Position numbers and translations under genes: made by a program
Assembly: GCF_900105065.1 (NCBI RefSeq)
Contig: NZ_LT629749.1
Location: 124,001 to 188,000, forward strand
Direction: 5' to 3'
Length of the DNA stretch: 64,000 nucleotides
From: Friedmanniella luteola
GTDB taxonomy: Bacteria > Actinomycetota > Actinomycetes > Propionibacteriales > Propionibacteriaceae
Part shown: positions 46,833 to 55,149 of the stretch, one piece after another
Numbering within the stretch: the stretch's first letter is position 1
Layout of the letters: each line of letters opens with the position of its first letter
The notes under the pieces: model-generated
The model's input: the letters and a program-made list of their open reading frames with translations, nothing else
What the model was told of the DNA's origin: nothing
Database searches by the model: none

Positions 46833-49376
46833 ATGGGCTCCGTGATCAGGCCTGCGTCAGAGCCGTCCTCCGTCTCGACCGATGCCTCGCCGAGAGTCTC
46901 AGGGTTGTCCAGCCGGGAGGTGGAGGAGCGCCGTCGCCGGGGTGAGGGCAATAGGGCGGTCAGCGCTTCCTCCCGAAGTTGTGCGCGGATCCTGCGGTCC
47001 AACGTCTTCAACCTCTACAACAGCATCCTGTTCACCATCGGGGCGGCGTTGCTTGCGCTCGGCCGATACAGCGACGCCTTCATCAGCGTGGCGATCGGAC
47101 TGTTGAACGCGGTGATCAGCGCCGTGCAGGAGATCCGCGCCAAGCGTCAGCTCGACCGGCTGCAGCTGCTGGGTCGCACCGCAGTGGTGGTGGTCCGCGA
47201 CGGCCGGGACACCGAGGTTCTGCCGGAGAGCATCGTGCGCGGTGACGTCGTCCGGGTGCGTCCCGGCGACCAGTTGGTCGTGGACGGGCCGGTCCTCGAG
47301 GGTGCCGTCGAGGTCGACGAGTCCCTGCTGACGGGGGAGTCGGTGGCGCAGCTTCGGGCCGTCGGTGAGGACCTGCTCTCGGGCAGTCACAGCGTAGGTG
47401 GAGAGGGGCTCCAGCTGGCTCGCGACGTGGGGGCCGCCAGCTACGCGAGCCGTCTGACAGCCGAGGCCCGTAGGACCGTCACTGACACGACCCCACTGCA
47501 ACGGCAGGTTGCTTTCTGCGTCCGCTTGGTCATGGTCGTCGTGGTCTTGATGAGCGGCGCCATCTTGCTGCAGGCCGAATTGGAGGGCGTCACCCTGGTG
47601 CGGGTCGTGCAGAGCGCCGCGGTGCTGTCCGGTCTGGTGCCCTACGGGTTGTTCTTCCTGATCGTGCTCGCCTACACAGCGGGTGCGGTCACCTCGTCCC
47701 GACGCGGCGCACTCGTGCAACGGGTGAACGCCGTCGAGTCGGTGAGCAACGTCGACGTCCTGTGCACCGACAAGACCGGCACCCTGACCACCGGACGGCT
47801 CACCGTCGCCGAGGTCGTGCCTGTCGGCGGGCAGGACGCCGACCTGGTCAGTGCGGCGTTGGGCTCGATGGCGCGCAGCACCGCCGCGGCGAACCTCACT
47901 AGCACGGCGCTGGCCGCGCACCTGCCCGGGAAGCCCTGTCAGGTTATGGAGGAGGTGCCGTTCAGCTCTTCGCTGCGGTGGAGCGCTGTCCGTACCGACA
48001 CAGCGGTGTGGGTCCTCGGTGCGCCGGAGGCTCTCGCCGCCTCCCTCCAGGGTCCTGACCTGACCGGTGAGGTGCAGCGGCGTACTGCTCAGGGGCTGCG
48101 GGTGCTCGTCTTCGCCCGCGCAGCCGACGACGCTGGTCTGCGCGACCAGGACGGACATCCCGTGCTGCCCACGCTGGTGCCGCTAGCCGTGGTGGCTCTG
48201 GCCGACGAGCTGCGTCCCGACGTGCCCGAGACGATCGCCCGGCTGCAGCAGGAGGGCATCGGGTTGTTGGTGCTCTCCGGTGACGACCCCGACACCGTCG
48301 CCGCCCTCGCCACCCGTGCCAGCCTGGCGGTCACCGAGCCGGTGCACGCCGCGCACCTGGGTGAGCTCACTGACGCCGAGCTCGACGCGGTCGTGGCGAG
48401 GAGCACCGTCTTCGGCCGGGTCGCCCCCGACCAGAAGGAGCGCATCGTCACCTCCCTGCGCCGGCAGGGCCACTACGTGGCCATGGTGGGCGACGGGGTC
48501 AACGACGCTCACGCGTTGAAAGCCGCTCAGGTCGGGGTGGCGATGCGGAGCGGCAGCTCCGTCGCGCGGGACGTCGCCGACGTCATCCTGCTCGAGGACT
48601 CCCTCGCCGCGCTGCTCCCTGCCCGCCGGGAGGGCCGTCGCATCGTCGCTGGCATCGCCATCTCGGCGCAGGTGTTCCTCACCCGGGTGGCCACCCAGGC
48701 GCTGATCATCGTCACGGTCACCATGCTCGGGCTGGGCTTCCCCTACTCACCGGCCCAGACCGGGCTCACGCTGTTCACCGTTGGCCTGCCGACCCTCTTC
48801 CTGACCGCCTGGGCCCGGCCCAGGGCGCCCGACCCTCACCTACTGCTCAACCTGGCCCGCTTCGTCTTGCCCGCCGCCGTGGTCACGGCGGGGTTCGCCG
48901 TCGCCGTCTACACCTTCCTCTACACCAGCGTGACCGCCGGCTTCGACGACCCGGACATCCGGGACAGGATGGTCGCCGAGTTCGAGGCGTACACCGGCCT
49001 CACCTACGGCGTCGACGCCGACTTCGTCCAGACGGCGGCCGCCCTCGGAGCCCAGACCGGCCTGTCGACCTTCGTGTCACTGGCCTCCATCCTCCTCATC
49101 CTCTTCCTCGAACCGCCCGCCCGCTTGTTCGCCGCCTGGACCACGACCAGCCCCGACAAGCGGCCGGTGGTGCTCGTCGCCGTGCTGCTGGCGGGACTGG
49201 TCACCGCGCTGGTGGTGCCCGCTCTCCGCAACTACTTCGGGCTCACCCAACCCGTCGGGATCATCTACGAGATCGCCTTGCCCCTCCTCCTGCTCTGGTT
49301 CCTGGCCCTGGGCGCCGCCTACCGCTTCCGCGTCATGGACCGGCTGCTGGGCCTGCAGGACCTGCGGAAGGGCTGA
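46833..49376 (+). CDS. Cation-transporting P-type ATPase (CtpE-like)
   Basis: An 847-residue P-type ATPase. The actuator motif LLTGES is near residues 165-170, the phosphorylated Asp in CTDKTGTLT near 313, and the hinge motif GDGVNDAHALK near 552. The fourth membrane helix has SGLVPYG in place of the PEGL or CPC of Mg/Ca or heavy-metal pumps. The helix order and missing N-terminal metal-binding domain fit the actinobacterial CtpE group, reported as Ca-related in mycobacteria. About ten membrane segments are present. It may serve the metal-handling locus before it. Confidence 0.88.
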   Translation: MGSVIRPASEPSSVSTDASPRVSGLSSREVEERRRRGEGNRAVSASSRSCARILRSNVFNLYNSILFTIGAALLALGRYSDAFISVAIGLLNAVISAVQEIRAKRQLDRLQLLGRTAVVVVRDGRDTEVLPESIVRGDVVRVRPGDQLVVDGPVLEGAVEVDESLLTGESVAQLRAVGEDLLSGSHSVGGEGLQLARDVGAASYASRLTAEARRTVTDTTPLQRQVAFCVRLVMVVVVLMSGAILLQAELEGVTLVRVVQSAAVLSGLVPYGLFFLIVLAYTAGAVTSSRRGALVQRVNAVESVSNVDVLCTDKTGTLTTGRLTVAEVVPVGGQDADLVSAALGSMARSTAAANLTSTALAAHLPGKPCQVMEEVPFSSSLRWSAVRTDTAVWVLGAPEALAASLQGPDLTGEVQRRTAQGLRVLVFARAADDAGLRDQDGHPVLPTLVPLAVVALADELRPDVPETIARLQQEGIGLLVLSGDDPDTVAALATRASLAVTEPVHAAHLGELTDAELDAVVARSTVFGRVAPDQKERIVTSLRRQGHYVAMVGDGVNDAHALKAAQVGVAMRSGSSVARDVADVILLEDSLAALLPARREGRRIVAGIAISAQVFLTRVATQALIIVTVTMLGLGFPYSPAQTGLTLFTVGLPTLFLTAWARPRAPDPHLLLNLARFVLPAAVVTAGFAVAVYTFLYTSVTAGFDDPDIRDRMVAEFEAYTGLTYGVDADFVQTAAALGAQTGLSTFVSLASILLILFLEPPARLFAAWTTTSPDKRPVVLVAVLLAGLVTALVVPALRNYFGLTQPVGIIYEIALPLLLLWFLALGAAYRFRVMDRLLGLQDLRKG

Positions 49377-49387
49377 CCGCCCGGGGT

Positions 49388-49412
49388 CGGCTCCTCCGCT
49401 GAGCCGAGGCTC
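49388..49412. terminator. Palindromic sequence between convergent genes
   Basis: CGGCTC (49388-49393) can pair with GAGCCG (49401-49406). The overlapping GAGCC-GA-GGCTC (49401-49412) is itself a palindrome. The element sits in the 74 bases between the ends of the P-type ATPase and aminotransferase genes, so a bidirectional terminator is likely. Confidence 0.45.
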
Positions 49413-49450
49413 AACCGGACGCTGCGCGCCCGGCTGCGCTCAGAGGGCCT

Positions 49451-50656
49451 TCATGCGGCCCTCGCTGTGCGCTGGGAGTGCTGGTAGTCCTGCAGTCCAG
49501 CGATGAGTCGGGCGACGTCGTCGGCGGGGCGGACGACCAGGCGCAGGAAGTCGCTGGTCATGCCGAGCTTGTTGCCGCACTCGCGGACGAACACGCCGTG
49601 ATGGGTCATCAGGTGGTCGCGCAGGCCCGTCCCGCTCCACCCTGTCGGCACCTTCACCATGACGAAGTTCGCCGTCGACGGGTACACAGTGAGCCCCCGA
49701 ATGCTCTCAAGCTGGCTGCGCATCTGGTCACGGTCGCGACCGAGGAGCCGGAGGCTGTGCTCGTAGTCGTCCCAGTGGTCCTCGACCATGTGCACCACCG
49801 TCTCGGCCAGCGCATTCACGTTCCACCTGGGCAAGGCGCGGGCGACCGTCGCGGTCAGCGCGGGGTTCGCAACCATGTAGCCGAAGCGGATGCCGTGCAG
49901 ACCGAAGTTCTTGCCCAAGCTCTTGAGCACGATCACGTTCGGTCGGATCGCCGCCTCAGCTGCTACGGAGCCTTCTGGCTCGACGTCGACGAAGTCGATG
50001 AAGGACTCGTCGACGACGATGAGGTCCAGGTCCGCGAGCTCGTCGAGGAACCGCACGACCTCCTCCTTGTGCAGGTAACCGCCATCGGGATTGTTGGGGT
50101 TGCAGACGACGGCCACCCGGGAGCCGCGCCGCCGGATGAACTGCGCGTACTCGTCCAGGTCTAGTGCGAAGCCGTCCTCCTCCTGAAGAGGGAACATGTC
50201 CACCCGCTTGCCGGTCTCCAGGGGCTGATCGGTCCAACGGCCGAAGGTGGGGATCGGGATGGCCAGGCTGTCGCGCACGAGCAGGTGGTCGATCCAGGTG
50301 ATGAGCTCGGTGGAGCCGTTCGCCATCGCCACGGTCTGCGGGTTGAGACCCAGGATGGAGGCGAGCTTCTTCGTGGTCAGCGAGGAGTCGCTCGGGTAGT
50401 ACTTCAGCACCTTGGGAAGGTCCGCGGCCAGCTGCGCGAAGATCGTCGGTGTGGGGAAGTAGGGGTTGCACGGAATGCAGAAGTCCACGATGTTCGCGGC
50501 AGGTCCGCTATGCCGGGTGAGAGTCGCGAACGAGGTGCTGTGTGCGGTGGCCGCGAGGTCCAGCGGCTTCGGCGTGTCAGGTGAGGAGCCGGTGGCTCCG
50601 AGTTCAGGAAGTCCGGATCGGTCCCGTCGCTGACTCTGCGGGGTCTCGGTGCTCAT
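49451..50656 (-). CDS. Class I/II pyridoxal-phosphate aminotransferase
   Basis: A 401-residue PLP enzyme of the histidinol-phosphate aminotransferase/CobD-like branch. Motifs are ANGSTELITW, CNPNNPDGG, VVDESFIDF and the PLP Lys in KSLGKNFGLHGIRFG near residue 249. The C-terminal Arg in LRLVVRP binds the substrate carboxylate. A 45-residue N-terminal extension is low complexity. It is not in a histidine or cobalamin operon; its upstream neighbour is a PAP2 phosphatase, so a phospholipid- or glycan-related amino donor role is possible. Confidence 0.85.
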   Translation of the reverse strand: MSTETPQSQRRDRSGLPELGATGSSPDTPKPLDLAATAHSTSFATLTRHSGPAANIVDFCIPCNPYFPTPTIFAQLAADLPKVLKYYPSDSSLTTKKLASILGLNPQTVAMANGSTELITWIDHLLVRDSLAIPIPTFGRWTDQPLETGKRVDMFPLQEEDGFALDLDEYAQFIRRRGSRVAVVCNPNNPDGGYLHKEEVVRFLDELADLDLIVVDESFIDFVDVEPEGSVAAEAAIRPNVIVLKSLGKNFGLHGIRFGYMVANPALTATVARALPRWNVNALAETVVHMVEDHWDDYEHSLRLLGRDRDQMRSQLESIRGLTVYPSTANFVMVKVPTGWSGTGLRDHLMTHHGVFVRECGNKLGMTSDFLRLVVRPADDVARLIAGLQDYQHSQRTARAA

Positions 50657-50711
50657 GTGAAGGCCTTTCGGGGGATGGTGGTGTGGACGACATCAAGACT
50701 GATCGGCTGTG

Positions 50712-51476
50712 CTAGGTGCTGGATGAGATGCCGCTGTGGGCCGGCTGCGCATCGGAAGGGACGAGGACCAGGTCGGCGGTAGGGGTGGCAGGGCGGGGTT
50801 CGCGCGCCTGGTCGGATCGGCTCACCCTGGGGTCGGCTGATGACGAGCGGCCAGCTGGTGCCCGTCCGACGGTGCGCGATTCCCAGCCGGCGGCGGTGGC
50901 ACCGATGACAACCCCCAAGAGCACCGACCCGAGGACGTCGCTGGGGCGATGCCACTCGAGCGCGATGGTGGCGAGACCGGTGAGGGCGACCGCGGGAGTG
51001 ACCGCCAGCAGGGCTGCCCACCGCCACCGGCCCGCGGGCGCGGCGAGCAGCAGCGCCAGCGCCAGCCCGGTCACGGCCGCGACGTGGCCGCTGGGGAAGG
51101 AGTTCGCCAGCGCTTGGACCGTGAAGTCCGGTCGGGCCAGAGTGAGTTTGAGGACTTCCGCGGCGAGCAGCACCACGGCGCCGCTCAGCGCACCCAGGGC
51201 CCCCGCCCGGAGCCCGCGCGCAAGGGCGGTCACGATGGCGAGGGCGCCGCCGACCAGCAACACGCTGCCGCCAGAGACTCCGGTGAGCAGGGCCTCCGCC
51301 CAACCGTCCTCAGTGACGGAGGCCGCCGTCCACTGCATCGCGGCCTCGTCCAGCCGTTGCCCCCCGGCCGTCCCGACGCTGAGGAGGTAGAGCAGGACGA
51401 AGCCGGTCGCAGCCCAACCAGCCGCTGAGGGACGAAGGGTGAACGTCGGGACCGACGTCGTCGCCAAGGCACTCAT
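50712..51476 (-). CDS. PAP2-family membrane phosphatase
   Basis: A 254-residue integral membrane protein with about six helices. The three parts of the phosphatase signature are KLTLARP, PSGH and EWHRPSDV. Such enzymes dephosphorylate phosphatidate, undecaprenyl pyrophosphate or similar lipids. A charged C-terminal tail of about 50 residues follows. Its ATG overlaps the stop of the glycosyltransferase gene (ATGA), which suggests it acts on a lipid-linked glycan carrier. Confidence 0.9.
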   Translation of the reverse strand: MSALATTSVPTFTLRPSAAGWAATGFVLLYLLSVGTAGGQRLDEAAMQWTAASVTEDGWAEALLTGVSGGSVLLVGGALAIVTALARGLRAGALGALSGAVVLLAAEVLKLTLARPDFTVQALANSFPSGHVAAVTGLALALLLAAPAGRWRWAALLAVTPAVALTGLATIALEWHRPSDVLGSVLLGVVIGATAAGWESRTVGRAPAGRSSSADPRVSRSDQAREPRPATPTADLVLVPSDAQPAHSGISSST

Positions 51477-52534
51477 CGGGCGGGCACCGGCTGTGTGACG
51501 GCGGCCCGGGGGAGGGGGTCTGGTTGCGCCGGCCGACGGAGGCGCCGGTGGAAGACGAAGCTTCGTTGGACGACGAACGAGGCTGCCAACAGCACCAACT
51601 CGGTGGCGACCTTGGCGAGCAGCAGCGATCCGGTCACCGCGCTCAGCGACTCCAGCAAGACCACGTTGGTCGCCAGCAGCACGGCGGCCAGCCCTACGTA
51701 GCGGACGACCGAGCCACGGTTGCCGGTGGCGAACACGAACCGCCGGTTGACGCTGTAGTTCACCGCGGCGCTGAGCATTCGTGCCCCGACTGCCGAAGCC
51801 ATCAGGCTGCCGGTCAGCGCGACCAGGGCCAGCAGGGTGACCGTGTCGACGATGAAACCGAGTAGCGACGAGGCGGCGAAGGCCAGCAGCGGGGCGAGAA
51901 CGCGCAAGGAGTCGCGAACCGGCCGGAAGTGGGAGGACGCGTTGTGGTCGAGGTAGACGGTGGCGATCTCCACCTCGGCGACCTCTAGCTGCTCTCGAGC
52001 TGCCCGGACCAGCAACCGCAGCTCGTACTCGAACCGGTCGCCCTTCACCTCCTCCAGCCAGGGAAGCATCCGCGCCGGATAGGCCCGCAGACCGGTCTGC
52101 GTGTCCGTCAGGGGCAGTCCGGTGGTGGCTCTGAACGCCGCCCGGGTGACGCGGTTGCCGATCCGGCTTCGCCCCGGGACCTCGCCCATGAACCGACGTG
52201 CACCCAGCACCATCTCGGGGTCACCGTCGGCCAGCCGGGCGGCGACCGCCTCGATGTCATCGGGCCGGTGCTGGCCGTCGCTGTCGGCGCAGACCACCGG
52301 TTCGCCCGGGTGATGGCGACGGGCGTGCTCGAAGCCTGCCCGCAGGGCACGCCCTTTGCCCTGGTTGAAGGGCATGGTCATCACCTCGGCGCCGGCTGCG
52401 CGGGCGGCGGCGAAGACGGGAACGTAACGCGGGCCGCTGCCGTCGTCGACGACGAGGACGGTGTGGCGGCGCAGCCGGGCGACGAGCTCGACCAGTGCGG
52501 CGCCGGGCTCGTAGGCGGGTATGAGGACGATCAT
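51473..52534 (-). CDS. Family 2 glycosyltransferase fused to a GtrA-like membrane domain
   Basis: A 353-residue protein. Residues 1-210 form a dolichol-phosphate-mannose-synthase-like GT2 domain with VVDDGS, the metal-binding ADSDGQHRPDD and GARRF. Residues 215-330 are a four-helix GtrA domain (SSLLGFIVDTVTLLALV; NYSVNRRFVF). It probably makes or flips a polyprenyl-phosphate sugar used for surface glycans. It is coupled to the PAP2 phosphatase gene. Confidence 0.9.
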   Translation of the reverse strand: MIVLIPAYEPGAALVELVARLRRHTVLVVDDGSGPRYVPVFAAARAAGAEVMTMPFNQGKGRALRAGFEHARRHHPGEPVVCADSDGQHRPDDIEAVAARLADGDPEMVLGARRFMGEVPGRSRIGNRVTRAAFRATTGLPLTDTQTGLRAYPARMLPWLEEVKGDRFEYELRLLVRAAREQLEVAEVEIATVYLDHNASSHFRPVRDSLRVLAPLLAFAASSLLGFIVDTVTLLALVALTGSLMASAVGARMLSAAVNYSVNRRFVFATGNRGSVVRYVGLAAVLLATNVVLLESLSAVTGSLLLAKVATELVLLAASFVVQRSFVFHRRLRRPAQPDPLPRAAVTQPVPAR

Positions 52535-52545
52535 GGTGTTCGCCT

Positions 52546-53502
52546 TCAGCCCGCGATGTAGAGGATGTCGCTGGTGCCACGCTCATCGCTGCGCCCCAGA
52601 GGGTTGTTGACCAGGTCGCCGTTGAAGACCATGGTGGAGGAGCCGCCCCCGTCGAGGTTGTAGGCGACCTGGGCGCCGCGGTCGACGAAGATCTGCGCCA
52701 GCTCGGTCATCGTGACGCCCCGGCTGTAACCCTCACTGCGGCCGTCGACCACCACGAACAGCAGATGATTCGCCGTCACCATCCCGACACCAGTCCGCGG
52801 TTGGCGACCCTGCACGGAGTGGTTGCCGAAGTTGGTGTCGATCTCGATCTCGTCGACACCCGGCACGACGGCGCCTGCGTCCACCAGGCCAGGTCCGAAG
52901 GAGAGGGTGTTCCACACCCCGTCGGCCAGCAGCGCCGCGGCCGAGGTGGCGGTCTCGTCGTAGAGCTGGACGCGGCCGTCGGTGTAGAAGGCCAACCCCT
53001 GCCGAGCACCCGAGTCACGGAAGACCACGCCGTTGCGGATCACCATGCCGGCGTCGCGAAACCCGTAGTAGTCGCCGTTGATCGCCAGCACGGCGCCGAC
53101 GTCCGCGGCGATCGTGGAGGGGTCGGCGATGATGTTCTGGCCGAACTCGTCCTCGGCGAAGGCTGAGCGGACGATCGTCGAGTCGCTCACGGTGACGTCG
53201 GCGACGAAGTAGGTCAGCCCGTCGTCGCCCGAGCCTGACTCGACCGTCGTGATCGTGATCGAGGTGGTGTCGCTGGTGTAGCTGGTGGCGGTGCTGGTGC
53301 CCGTGCCCGGCGACTCGACCGTCGTCGTGTCGGACTCGAGGGTCGAGGCATTGGCCACCTGGACGTCATCGAGGAGGTAGCGGTCTGCGGCCCAGACTCC
53401 GGTGCCGCCGAGGGCGGCGAGGGTCCCGAGGCCGCCGCCGAGGAGAGCGCGGCGGCTGACTTCGTGCGACCGTCCGGTCCGGTCGCTGACGGGTTTGCTC
53501 AT
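52546..53502 (-). CDS. Secreted phosphodiester glycosidase family protein
   Basis: A 318-residue protein with a Tat-type signal (VSRRALLGGG) and a Thr/Ser-rich region to about residue 90. The rest is an NAGPA/DUF2233-like domain: AVLAINGDYYGFRDAGMVIRNG, LSFGPGLVDAG, VVDGRSEGYSRGVTMTELA and NLDGGGSSTMVFNG. Enzymes of this family cleave sugar-1-phosphodiesters in glycans. It is divergent from the DUF4956 operon and 11 bases upstream of the glycosyltransferase gene, with which it is likely transcribed. Confidence 0.9.
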   Translation of the reverse strand: MSKPVSDRTGRSHEVSRRALLGGGLGTLAALGGTGVWAADRYLLDDVQVANASTLESDTTTVESPGTGTSTATSYTSDTTSITITTVESGSGDDGLTYFVADVTVSDSTIVRSAFAEDEFGQNIIADPSTIAADVGAVLAINGDYYGFRDAGMVIRNGVVFRDSGARQGLAFYTDGRVQLYDETATSAAALLADGVWNTLSFGPGLVDAGAVVPGVDEIEIDTNFGNHSVQGRQPRTGVGMVTANHLLFVVVDGRSEGYSRGVTMTELAQIFVDRGAQVAYNLDGGGSSTMVFNGDLVNNPLGRSDERGTSDILYIAG

Positions 53503-53755
53503 GCCGACCAGTGAAAGGGCTGGTCCTTTGCGTCGGCTGTGAGTGAACCCTGGCCTGCCGATGTGAGCGCAATCTGCCCCGCAAGCCAGTTCACGACCTT
53601 GAACGGGCGCGGCTGCCGTGCTCGCAGTGGCCAGTAGATGGCGCAGCGGGAGCCTTGTTCATCCTCCGTTCACAGCGAAGTCACTGGGCAGGCACAAACC
53701 CGACCGGCACGGTGATGGCACCGTCCCTCTTCCGTGCGCACCACCAGGAGCACCT

Positions 53756-54361
53756 GTGAACCAGCTCATGATGATCGCGGCCGACCTCGTCGCCGTCGCC
53801 ATCCTCGCCTTCGGCCTCTACTTCCCGCGCCACCACCGGCGCGACCTCGTCGTTGCTTTCCTGGGCGTCAACATCGGCGTCCTGGCGGTGTCGGTGGTGC
53901 TGGCGTCGACGACGGTGGGCGCCGGGCTGGGCCTCGGATTGTTCGGCGTGCTGTCGATCATCCGGCTGCGCTCCACCGAGATCTCCCAGCACGAGGTGGC
54001 CTACTACTTCGCGGCCCTGGCCCTCGGCCTGATCGCCGGACTCAGCGCAGCCCCGACCACGACCACGACCGGTCTGATGGTCTTGCTGCTGCTTGCACTC
54101 GCCGTGGCTGACCACCCCGCGCTGTTCCGCCGCCACCGGCAGCAGAGCCTGCTGCTGGACACCGCGCACACCGACGAGGGCGCCCTCCGTGCCCACCTGG
54201 AGTTGCTGCTGGGCGGTCGGGTGGTCAACCTCGCTGTGAAGCATGTCGACCTCGTCGACGACACGACCCTGGTGGAGGTCCGCTACGTGGTCGGACGGTC
54301 CAACGCGGTGGCAGACGCCTCGGCCGTCACCCGGGTTGCCGCCGCCGCAGGCGCCCGATGA
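53756..54361 (+). CDS. DUF4956 membrane protein
   Basis: A 201-residue protein with four or so membrane helices in the first 130 residues (LMMIAADLVAVAILAFGLYF; VNIGVLAVSVVLAS; LFGVLSIIRLRSTEI) and a soluble C-terminal domain. GLGLFGVLSIIRLRS is the family hallmark. The GTG at 53756 follows AGGAG at a good distance. DUF4956 genes commonly precede VTC-domain genes, as here. Its biochemical function is not established. Confidence 0.87.
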   Translation: MNQLMMIAADLVAVAILAFGLYFPRHHRRDLVVAFLGVNIGVLAVSVVLASTTVGAGLGLGLFGVLSIIRLRSTEISQHEVAYYFAALALGLIAGLSAAPTTTTTGLMVLLLLALAVADHPALFRRHRQQSLLLDTAHTDEGALRAHLELLLGGRVVNLAVKHVDLVDDTTLVEVRYVVGRSNAVADASAVTRVAAAAGAR

Positions 54362-55149
54362 GCACCGTGACGAGCGCCGCTGTCGACCGGCTGCCCGCCG
54401 TCGGCCTCGACGAGCTCGTGGGCACCGCCGCGTTGCTCACCCGCGTCGACCGCAAGTACCTGCTGCCCGCCGAGGACCTCGAGGTCCTGCTGAGCAGCAC
54501 GGGTCCCGGCACCCGCGTGCTCGAGATCGACGGCCGTCGCCGCTTCGACTACCGGTCCGTCTACTTCGACACCCCGGAGCTGCACAGCTACCACGCCACC
54601 GCCCGCCGCCGACGCCACCGCTTCAAGGTGCGAACCCGCAGCTACCTGGACGCCGGCCTGCACGTGTTGGAGGTCAAGACCCGGGGCCCGCGCGGGCTGA
54701 CGGTGAAGCAGCGGCTGCCCCACGCCGGCGACGGGACCGCCCTGGACGATGCCGACCGCGACCGGCTCGGCCCGCTGCTCGCGTCGCTCGGCCTCCAGGT
54801 CGACGCGGCCGCGCTGGGTCCGGTGCTGACCACCCGCTATCACCGCACCACGCTGCTGTTGCCTACCGGCTCCAGCCGGCTGACCGTCGACACCGGCCTG
54901 GTCTGGAGCCTCGCCGGCACCGGCCGGGCGGGTGCGACCACCGGCCGCGCCGTCATCGAGACCAAGTCCGGCTGCGGCACCTCCGAGGTCGACCGGCTGC
55001 TCTGGTCGCTGGGCCGCCGGCCCAGCGCGATCTCCAAGTACGGCACCGGGCTCGCCGCCCTGCGGCCCGACCTTCCCGCCAACCGCTGGCAGTCGGTGCT
55101 CCGCCGCCACCTTGTTCCCACCCTCCTCACTGAGAGCGAACCCACATGA
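54358..55149 (+). CDS. Polyphosphate polymerase domain (VTC-like) protein
   Basis: A 263-residue protein of the VTC/triphosphate-tunnel type. Basic and acidic tunnel residues appear in RVDRKYLLP, YRSVYFDTPEL, RRRRHRFKVRTR, LEVKTRG and VIETKSG. Yeast Vtc4 polymerises ATP gamma-phosphate into polyphosphate; bacterial versions are uncharacterised. It overlaps both neighbours by four bases, linking it to DUF4956 and a surface carbohydrate-binding protein. Confidence 0.9.
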   Translation: MSTVTSAAVDRLPAVGLDELVGTAALLTRVDRKYLLPAEDLEVLLSSTGPGTRVLEIDGRRRFDYRSVYFDTPELHSYHATARRRRHRFKVRTRSYLDAGLHVLEVKTRGPRGLTVKQRLPHAGDGTALDDADRDRLGPLLASLGLQVDAAALGPVLTTRYHRTTLLLPTGSSRLTVDTGLVWSLAGTGRAGATTGRAVIETKSGCGTSEVDRLLWSLGRRPSAISKYGTGLAALRPDLPANRWQSVLRRHLVPTLLTESEPT

